A DNA stretch of 12,037 bases, from the NCBI GenBank assembly GCA_016929795.1, contig JAFGIA010000304.1, forward strand, positions 1-12,037, read 5' to 3'. Positions 1 to 4,725 of this stretch are shown here, in pieces (positions within the stretch are counted from its first letter, which is position 1; each line of letters begins with the position of its first letter). The stretch comes from Anaerolineae bacterium (lineage in GTDB: Bacteria; Chloroflexota; Anaerolineae; JAAYZQ01). The notes under the pieces were generated by a model, which ran no database searches, was not told where the DNA came from, and was given only the letters and a program-made list of their open reading frames with translations. A program made the position numbers and the translations under genes.

Positions 1-15
1 GGCGGCTTCGCCGCC
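1..15. repeat. Short GC-rich hairpin at the window edge
   Basis: GGCGGC and GCCGCC form a 6-bp stem around a TTC loop. It is followed by C-rich and short T-rich DNA (about 24-40), not by a clear run of T. It could be the end of a terminator of a gene lying left of the window, or a chance GC palindrome. The rest of 16-105 holds no gene or convincing promoter that I can see. Confidence 0.25.
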
Positions 16-105
16 TGCGAAACCCCCCTTTTCCCCCTTCCCCGTGCTTGGCAGGGCAATCTACTGAAATGTGCCATTGTCAAATTTTCAGTATCTCGGT
101 GATTC

Positions 106-113
106 AAAGGAGG
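106..113 (+). promoter_or_regulatory. Ribosome binding site of the caspase-like gene
   Basis: AAAGGAGG lies 5 nt before the ATG at 119. It decides the start: the reading frame is open back to a GTG at 71, but that GTG has no such site, and the 16 extra residues it would add are not part of the caspase fold. Confidence 0.8.
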
Positions 114-118
114 AACGA

Positions 119-1129
119 ATGACCAGATTCGAACACGGCCACGCCCTGCTCGTCGGCGTGGGGGCCGACCTGCCGGGCACGGTCGACGACGCGGCGGGCC
201 TCGCCGCCGTGCTCCGCGACCCCGCTCGCTGCGCCTACCCGCCCGATCAGGTGCATCTGCTCAGCGGCGGCGGCGCCACCCGCGCGAACATCCTCGCCGC
301 GCTCGACGCGCTGGTCGCGGCGGCTGCGCCCGAGGCGACCGTCCTCTTTTACTTTTCCGGCCACGGCTACCGTGCCGCCTCGTCCATCGGCGAGGCCTAC
401 TACCTCATCCCGCAGGGCTATGACCTGGGCAAGCTCTACCAGACCGCGGTGAGCGGGGCGGAGCTGGCCGCGCGGCTGCGGGCGCTGGCGGCGCAAAAGG
501 TGCTGGTGCTCTTGGACTGCTGCCACGCCGGCGGCGTGGGCGAGGCCAAGGCGGCGGGGCTGGAGCTGTCAAAGGCCCCGCTGCCGGGGGAGGCGCTGGC
601 GCTGCTGGCCGAGGGGCGCGGCCGGGTGCTGGTGGCCTCGTCGCAGGAGGACGAGCTGTCGTACGCCGGCAAGCCCTACAGCGCCTTCACCCTGGCCCTG
701 CTGGAGGCGCTGGGCGGGGTCGGCGTGGCGAAGAAGGACGGCTGGGTGCGCGTAGCCGACCTGGCGCTGCACGCGCGGCAGGTGGTGCCGGGGCGGACGA
801 AGGGCAAGCAGCACCCGGTGCTCCATTTCGAGCACGCCGACAACTTTGCCGTGGCCTATTACGCTGGCGGCGCGGTCGAGCCGAAGGGGCTGCCCTTCGA
901 GGCGGCGGCGGTCGAGATCGAGCCGGAACCGGGCGCGTGGCGCGGGGCAGAAGGAGCAAGGATGGTTGCCGAGCTGCGCGGCTCTGGCGCGATTGCCCAG
1001 GGGCCGGGCGCGGTAGCCGCCGGGGCGGGTGGGGTGGCCGTCGGCGGCAGCGTCCACGGTGGGGTCATCGTTACGGGCGACGGCAGCACCGTGACGCAGT
1101 CGCCGCCCAAGGAAAAGCGGCGGCGGTAA
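119..1129 (+). CDS. Caspase-like protease (peptidase C14 / metacaspase-type) with a Gly/Ala-rich C-terminal tail
   Basis: Predicted cytoplasmic cysteine protease of the bacterial caspase-like family, 336 aa. The caspase domain spans about residues 7-248. ALLVGVG opens the first strand, FSGHG carries the catalytic His82, and LLDCCHAGG carries the catalytic Cys135 (second Cys of the pair). ASSQEDE at 173-179 and the SAFT segment near 188-191 fit the substrate-pocket region. No signal peptide or transmembrane segment is visible. From about 287 to 325 comes a tail of repeated short Gly/Ala/Val units (GSGAIAQG, GPGAVAAG, GAGGVAVGG, then VIVTGDGS), followed by a basic end (KEKRRR). The tail looks like a small beta-roll or assembly element; I recall similar tails on other Chloroflexi conflict-type proteins, but this is unchecked. 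Family members act as effectors in cell-suicide or defence systems or as maturation proteases. No partner gene is visible downstream, and the left neighbour is outside the window. The start is chosen by the strong ribosome binding site. Confidence 0.9.
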   Translation: MTRFEHGHALLVGVGADLPGTVDDAAGLAAVLRDPARCAYPPDQVHLLSGGGATRANILAALDALVAAAAPEATVLFYFSGHGYRAASSIGEAYYLIPQGYDLGKLYQTAVSGAELAARLRALAAQKVLVLLDCCHAGGVGEAKAAGLELSKAPLPGEALALLAEGRGRVLVASSQEDELSYAGKPYSAFTLALLEALGGVGVAKKDGWVRVADLALHARQVVPGRTKGKQHPVLHFEHADNFAVAYYAGGAVEPKGLPFEAAAVEIEPEPGAWRGAEGARMVAELRGSGAIAQGPGAVAAGAGGVAVGGSVHGGVIVTGDGSTVTQSPPKEKRRR

Positions 1130-1150
1130 GGGCGGGCCTTGTGCCCGCCC
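1130..1150. repeat. Perfect hairpin directly after the caspase stop codon
   Basis: GGGCGGGC (1130-1137) pairs with GCCCGCCC (1143-1150) around the loop CTTGT. It begins one base after the TAA. It lacks a T run, so it is a REP-like palindrome that may stabilise or end the caspase mRNA rather than a classical terminator. Confidence 0.6.
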
Positions 1151-1154
1151 GGTA

Positions 1155-1175
1155 GGGCGACCCGCCGGGTCGCCC
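1155..1175. repeat. REP-like palindrome upstream of the RAYT gene
   Basis: GGGCGACCCG (1155-1164) and CGGGTCGCCC (1166-1175) form a perfect 10-bp stem with a single C at the centre. The whole 21-nt core occurs again, identical, at 1472-1492 inside the RAYT gene. Together with the hairpin at 1130-1150 it makes a two-palindrome unit of the kind that RAYT transposases are known to accompany and probably mobilise. Confidence 0.75.
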
Positions 1176-1194
1176 GAAACAAAGGATTCGTTCA

Positions 1195-1725
1195 ATGCAC
1201 TATGATGCAACGAAACATCGCCGCCGCTCGATCCGGCTGCCGGGGTACGATTATACCCAGCCCGGGGCCTATTTCGTGACCATCAACACCTGCGGGCACG
1301 AACTGCTGTTTGGCGAGGTCGCGGATAGCGAGGTGAAACTCAATGCCTATGGCGAAATCGCGTGGGAAGAATGGTTCCGCGGCGGTGAATTGCGGGCCAA
1401 CGTCGAATTGGACGCGTTCGTTGTCATGCCGAACCACGTCCACGGTGTCATCGTGATTACCCATGCTGTAGGGGCGACCCGCCGGGTCGCCCCTACAGAA
1501 CGCCCGGCCGGGCCATCCGTCGGGTCGATAGGGGCAATCATCGCGCAATACAAATCGATCGTCACCAAACGGATCAACGCGCTGCGCCAAACCCCCGGCG
1601 TCCCGGTCTGGCAGCGCAACTATTACGAACACGTCATTCGCAACGAGGATTCGCTGCAGCGCGTCCGCGAATACGTCGCCAACAACCCTGCCCGCTGGGA
1701 GGAGGATCGTTACTGCCGACGTTGA
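1195..1725 (+). CDS. REP-associated tyrosine transposase (RAYT), IS200/Y1 transposase family
   Basis: Single-strand DNA transposase of the HUH/Y1 superfamily, 176 aa, normal length for RAYTs. MPNHVHGVI holds the two metal-binding histidines (His81, His83). The likely nucleophile is Tyr119 in AQYKSIVTKRIN. The family's C-terminal block is present: WQRNYYEHVIRN at 139-150, then YVANNPARWEEDRY at 160-173. RAYTs are usually single chromosomal genes that act on REP palindromes rather than carrying terminal repeats. Here one such palindrome lies 19 nt upstream of the start and a second lies inside the gene, adding a loop at residues 91-101 between the HUH motif and the Tyr helix. The start ATG has AAAGGA 8 nt upstream. 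The stop codon overlaps the first codon of the reverse-transcriptase remnant. No frameshift or missing catalytic residue is seen, so the protein may be active. Confidence 0.92.
   Translation: MHYDATKHRRRSIRLPGYDYTQPGAYFVTINTCGHELLFGEVADSEVKLNAYGEIAWEEWFRGGELRANVELDAFVVMPNHVHGVIVITHAVGATRRVAPTERPAGPSVGSIGAIIAQYKSIVTKRINALRQTPGVPVWQRNYYEHVIRNEDSLQRVREYVANNPARWEEDRYCRR
1466..1498. repeat. 33-nt perfect REP-like palindrome inside the RAYT coding region
   Basis: Arms CTGTAGGGGCGACCCG (1466-1481) and its exact reverse complement (1483-1498) flank a central C at 1482. It is 33 nt long, that is 11 codons, so it keeps the RAYT frame and encodes VGATRRVAPT. Because it is a palindrome, the opposite strand can encode the same peptide. 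Its 21-nt core is identical to the palindrome at 1155-1175. Confidence 0.85.
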
Positions 1726-1927
1726 AAACCACCGGGACCATTTACGCGCAAGCAAAGGGGCTGCTGGCGGCCTACGCTGCCGGCGACGTCCCCCTCTACC
1801 GCGTCGGCGCCTCGATCCAGGGCTGGGTCAACCACGCCGCTACGGCGACACGTGGCGCTTGCGCCAGGCGCTGCTGGGCGAGCGGGTCGTCGTTCCGCCA
1901 GGCCGGGCCGCGCCCCAGCCTGCGTGA
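1722..1927 (+). pseudogene. Remnant of a reverse transcriptase (RNA-directed DNA polymerase) C-terminus, frameshifted
   Basis: Only the last roughly 65 residues of what appears to be a bacterial reverse transcriptase remain. The first frame, open from about 1722, reads AKGLLAAYAAGD and then ASIQGWVNH. The frame then breaks near 1836-1837, and the +2 frame continues as RYGDTWRLRQALLGERVV to a TGA at 1925. Restoring one base gives NHARYGDTWRLRQALL. This fits the helical end (Ala-Tyr-Ala-Gly-Glu, Ser-x-x-x-Trp, His...Asp-Thr-Trp-x-Leu-Arg) that I associate with retroelement RTs such as DGR or retron-like ones. The catalytic domain (YADD-type motif) is absent, so it cannot work. The fragment abuts the RAYT stop, suggesting that the RAYT unit replaced or truncated the 5' part. 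The identification rests on pattern memory and not on a search. Confidence 0.5.
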
Positions 1928-2054
1928 CGAGGAGGCAGTCGATGAAATCAGAGATGGGGATTGTGACAATGCCTGGTGGGGGGCGGCCCTGCCAGGCCGA
2001 GGCAAAAAAGATGGCCCGGCCTGGTCCTGGCCGTGCCTGTAGAGGCGATGATGG

Positions 2055-2074
2055 TCGCCCTGCAGGCCGGGCGA
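2055..2074. repeat. Hairpin
   Basis: TCGCCC (2055-2060) pairs with GGGCGA (2069-2074) around an 8-nt loop. The palindrome CCTGCAGG (2059-2066) overlaps it. Confidence 0.4.
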
Positions 2075-2083
2075 ATACGGACC

Positions 2084-2101
2084 GGACGGCTATGGCCGTC
2101 C
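2084..2101. repeat. Hairpin
   Basis: GGACGGC (2084-2090) pairs perfectly with GCCGTCC (2095-2101) around the loop TATG. Confidence 0.5.
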
Positions 2102-2103
2102 AC

Positions 2104-2140
2104 GGGGGCGGTCCCTGGGCAGCGTCCCTGGATCGCCCCC
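2104..2140. repeat. Long hairpin upstream of the pRiA4b-like gene
   Basis: GGGGGCGGTCC (2104-2114) pairs with GGATCGCCCCC (2130-2140). The one mismatch is a G-U wobble if transcribed. The 15-nt loop region contains a further GGG/CCC pairing. It lies only 38 nt before the ATG at 2179 and has no T run. It could be a REP-type element or a 5' leader structure. Confidence 0.45.
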
Positions 2141-2178
2141 GATGGGCCAGCTAGCAAAGAGAACAAGAGGAGGCAGAG

Positions 2179-2739
2179 ATGGCAAAAAAGTCAACCACGC
2201 CGATCTACCAGGTCAAGGTCACGCTGGAGGAGAGCAAACCGCCGATCTGGCGGCGTATCCTCGTGCCGGGCGACGCCACGCTGGCGCGCCTGCACACGAT
2301 CATCCAGATCGCGATGGGCTGGAGCGACTCGCACCTGCACCAGTTCATCGTCGGGCGGACGTTCTACGGCGAGCCGCACCCGGATTATGGCAACGAGATG
2401 CGCGACGAGCGGCGCGTCCGGCTGAACCAGGTCGTGCCCGAGCCAGGGATGCGCTTCCGCTACGAGTACGACTTTGGCGATAGTTGGATGCACACGCTGC
2501 TGGTCGAGAAAATCTTGGAGCCAGGGCCGGGGCAGCGTTACCCCGTCTGCGTCAAGGGCGAGCGCGCCTGCCCGCCCGAGGACGTTGGCGGCGTATGGGG
2601 CTACGAAGACTTCCTGGAGGCGATCGGCGACCCCGACCACCCGGAACACGAGGAATACCTGGAGTGGGCCGGCGATGATTTCGACGCAGAGGCGTTCGAT
2701 CTGCAAGAGACGAACGATCTGTTGCGCGAGTGGGGCTAG
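2179..2739 (+). CDS. Plasmid pRiA4b ORF-3 family protein
   Basis: 186-aa protein of the pRiA4b ORF-3 / IS1096-passenger-like family, whose biochemical role is not settled. Members occur both as passengers of mobile elements and as free chromosomal genes. The family's landmarks are all present in order: PPIWRR (21-26), LHTIIQIAMGW followed by HLHQF (about 38-56), YEYDFGDSW (95-103), and CPPEDVGGVWGY (131-142), then an acidic C-terminal helix region (about 150-186). No signal peptide, membrane segment or extra domain is visible. The start is fixed by AGAGGAGG 5 nt upstream. It follows palindrome-rich DNA and mobile-element debris, which fits an accessory gene. The next gene on the same strand starts 85 nt downstream, close enough for co-transcription, but the two proteins have no obvious shared task. 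Confidence 0.9.
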   Translation: MAKKSTTPIYQVKVTLEESKPPIWRRILVPGDATLARLHTIIQIAMGWSDSHLHQFIVGRTFYGEPHPDYGNEMRDERRVRLNQVVPEPGMRFRYEYDFGDSWMHTLLVEKILEPGPGQRYPVCVKGERACPPEDVGGVWGYEDFLEAIGDPDHPEHEEYLEWAGDDFDAEAFDLQETNDLLREWG

Positions 2740-2824
2740 TACACGCGGGCAAAGATCTCCGAACGGATGTATCATTCGGCCAATGCCGGAAGCCGGCGCG
2801 TTCCAGGATAACCAGGAGGATAAG

Positions 2825-4519
2825 ATGATTTTGTTGAATCCGAAACAGCACACGCGGCCCTACCCCGACGAGCGGTCGCGGGAGATCATGGTCAAGACGA
2901 TCGAGTTCTTTGAGCAAAAGGGTAAGCGCCGGCTCAAGGAGGATGACCGCGAGCGGGTCTGGTACGCCGATTTTCTCGCCTTCCAGAAGGAGGAGCGGCT
3001 CTTTGCCACGCTGCTGACTCCCTCCACCTGCGGTGACGCCGACTGCCGCTGGGACACCTACCGCAACTGCGAGTTCAACGAGATTCTGGCTTTCTACGGC
3101 CTGCACTACTGGTACACCTGGCAGGTCTCGATCCTGGGCCTTGGGCCGATCTGGATGAGTGCGAACGATGCCGCCAGGCAGCGCGCCGCGCAGCTTCTCC
3201 GCGACGGCGAGGTGTTTGCCTTTGGTCTGTCGGAGCGGGCGCACGGGGCCGACATCTATGCCACCGAAATGACATTGACCCCACAGCCGGACGGCACCTA
3301 CCTGGCCAACGGCGAAAAATACTATATCGGCAACGGCAACGTCGCGCCCATGGTTTCGACCTTTGGCAAGATCGCCGGCAGCGGCGACTATGTCTTTTTT
3401 GCCGCCGACTATCGCCACCAGGGCTATGAGCTGCGGCAAAACGTCGTCAACACCCAGTCCTACGTCGCCGACTTTCAGTTGCGCGATTACCCGATCGCCG
3501 AGGCAGACATCCTGTCCCGCGGCCAGGAGGCGTGGGACACGGCGCTCAACACGGTCAACGTCGGCAAGTACAACCTCGGCTGGGCGTCGATCGGCATCTG
3601 CACCCACGCCCTGTACGAGGCGGTGCGCCACGCCGCCAACCGCCGGCTGTACGGCATGGCGGTGACCGATTTCCCGCACGTGAAGCAAATGTTCAGCGAT
3701 GCCTACGTGCGCCTGCTGGCGATGAAGCTCTTTGCGTTGCGCGCGTCCGATTACATGCGCGCGGCTTCGCCTGAGGACCGCCGTTACCTGCTCTACAACC
3801 CGGTGGTCAAGATGAAGGTCACCACCCAGGGCGAGCAGGTCATCAACTTGCTGTGGGACGTCATCGCCGCCAAGGGATTCGAGCGCGACATGTACTTTGA
3901 GATGGCCGCGCGCGACATTCGCGCCCTGCCCAAGCTGGAGGGCACGGTCCACGTCAACATTGCGCTGATCGTCAAGTTTATGGCCAACTACTTTTTCAAC
4001 CCGGCCGCCTATCCCGAGCTGCCGCTGCGCGACGAGCCGGTCAACGACGACTTTCTCTTCCGTCAGGGGCCGGCGCGCGGGCTGGGCCGCATCCAGTTCC
4101 ACGACTATGCACCCATTCTAGGGCGCTATCCTTTGCCCAACGTCAAGATCTTTCAGGAGCAGGTCGAGACGTTCAAGGCACTGCTGGCCATGGCCACGCC
4201 CGACGAGGCGCAACGCCAAGACGTGGATTTTCTGCTGGCGATGGGCGAGATCTTTACTTTGGTCGTCTATGGACAGTTGATCCTGGAGGCCGCCGGCATC
4301 TATGGGATCGGCGACGACCTGATCGACCAAATTTTCGACCTGCTGGTGCGCGACGTGGCCAAGTTCGCGCTGGAGCTCTACGGCAAGCCCATCAGCACGC
4401 CGGCCCAGATGGACTTTTGTCTCAAGATGCTGCGCAAGCCTGCCCGGGACGAGGGTGGATTTGGGCGAGTCTGGCGGGAGGTGCATGCCCTCAAAGATGC
4501 GTACGAGATGACCCCCTAG
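2825..4519 (+). CDS. Acyl-CoA dehydrogenase-like flavoprotein with an extended C-terminal region
   Basis: 564-aa cytoplasmic protein that should oxidise an acyl-CoA (or similar thioester) with FAD. The acyl-CoA dehydrogenase fold covers about residues 15-390. SERAHGADIYATEMT at 136-150 matches the FAD-binding middle-domain motif (usually Thr/Ser-Glu-x-x-x-Gly-Ser/Ala-Asp), followed by NGEKYYIGNG at 162-171. NRRLYGM at 272-278 and KLEGTVHVN at 370-378 fit the C-terminal helical domain. Glu372 in LEGT sits where many family members have their catalytic base. Typical family members are about 380-400 aa; residues about 395-564 are an extra mostly helical region, unlike short-chain enzymes but reminiscent of larger acyl-CoA oxidase-like relatives. 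Substrate cannot be told. The ATG at 2825 has CAGGAGG 5 nt upstream. The same frame is open upstream to about 2474, but that part overlaps the pRiA4b-like gene and is not coding. No other fatty-acid genes are nearby. Confidence 0.88.
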   Translation: MILLNPKQHTRPYPDERSREIMVKTIEFFEQKGKRRLKEDDRERVWYADFLAFQKEERLFATLLTPSTCGDADCRWDTYRNCEFNEILAFYGLHYWYTWQVSILGLGPIWMSANDAARQRAAQLLRDGEVFAFGLSERAHGADIYATEMTLTPQPDGTYLANGEKYYIGNGNVAPMVSTFGKIAGSGDYVFFAADYRHQGYELRQNVVNTQSYVADFQLRDYPIAEADILSRGQEAWDTALNTVNVGKYNLGWASIGICTHALYEAVRHAANRRLYGMAVTDFPHVKQMFSDAYVRLLAMKLFALRASDYMRAASPEDRRYLLYNPVVKMKVTTQGEQVINLLWDVIAAKGFERDMYFEMAARDIRALPKLEGTVHVNIALIVKFMANYFFNPAAYPELPLRDEPVNDDFLFRQGPARGLGRIQFHDYAPILGRYPLPNVKIFQEQVETFKALLAMATPDEAQRQDVDFLLAMGEIFTLVVYGQLILEAAGIYGIGDDLIDQIFDLLVRDVAKFALELYGKPISTPAQMDFCLKMLRKPARDEGGFGRVWREVHALKDAYEMTP

Positions 4520-4584
4520 TGCATCGCGGCCGAAATGAACAGCCAGTTGGGCGTATGCAAAACTTGGGGGAGCGTTAAAAATCA

Positions 4585-4606
4585 GCCACGAATTAACACG
4601 AAAAAA
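4585..4606. repeat. Possible dispersed intergenic repeat fragment
   Basis: GCCACGAATTAACACGAA followed by A's resembles the widespread CACGAATT/CACGAA-type interspersed repeats I recall from environmental bacterial genomes. It sits between two convergent genes. There is only one clear copy in this window, so it stays tentative. Confidence 0.3.
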
Positions 4607-4621
4607 GGTAGAAAAACCGAG

Positions 4622-4679
4622 GCCTGTGGCCCGGATTCCCGCAAATCCGTGGGGACAGGTGCGGGAATCCAGGGCAGGC
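4622..4679. repeat. Large stem-loop between convergent genes
   Basis: GGATTCCCGC (4633-4642) pairs perfectly with GCGGGAATCC (4661-4670). The stem extends outward through CCC/GGG with a bulge to GCCTG (4622-4626) and CAGGC (4675-4679). A T-rich run (4699-4703) follows on the plus strand, but 20 nt away. It may end transcription from the acyl-CoA dehydrogenase side and also acts as a repeat: GCGGGAATCC recurs in the hairpin at 7822-7862. Confidence 0.55.
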
Positions 4680-4725
4680 ATAGAACCGGCGGGGCAGTTT
4701 TTTCTCGGCTGGACAAAAAGTCCGA

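Larger units (their letters stand above)
1928..2178. other. Gene-free, palindrome-rich stretch between the RT remnant and the pRiA4b-like gene
   Basis: Open frames here are short, Gly/Pro/Arg-rich and lack recognisable domains; I treat them as non-coding. The stretch holds at least three inverted repeats (2055-2074, 2084-2101, 2104-2140) and shorter GGCC-rich ones. It ends in the ribosome binding site AGAGGAGG (2166-2173) of the next gene. I found no convincing promoter, tRNA or template-repeat structure. Confidence 0.5.

Noticed and set aside
77..105. Promoter TTGTCA-17-TGATTC before the caspase gene
   Set aside because: The -10 is weak and the predicted start would fall in the ribosome binding site.
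1928..2178. Possible DGR template repeat after the RT remnant
   Set aside because: No second near-copy of this stretch and no variable C-type-lectin-like target gene is visible in the window; the RT is only a fragment.
2552..4102. Long minus-strand open frame (516 aa) opposite the acyl-CoA dehydrogenase gene
   Set aside because: It mirrors the codon pattern of the real gene, has no recognisable domain, and its composition is typical of antisense frames in GC-rich DNA.
4711..4723. Terminator hairpin GGAC/GTCC just past the vWA stop
   Set aside because: Only a 4-bp stem, and on the minus strand it is followed by an A run, not a T run.
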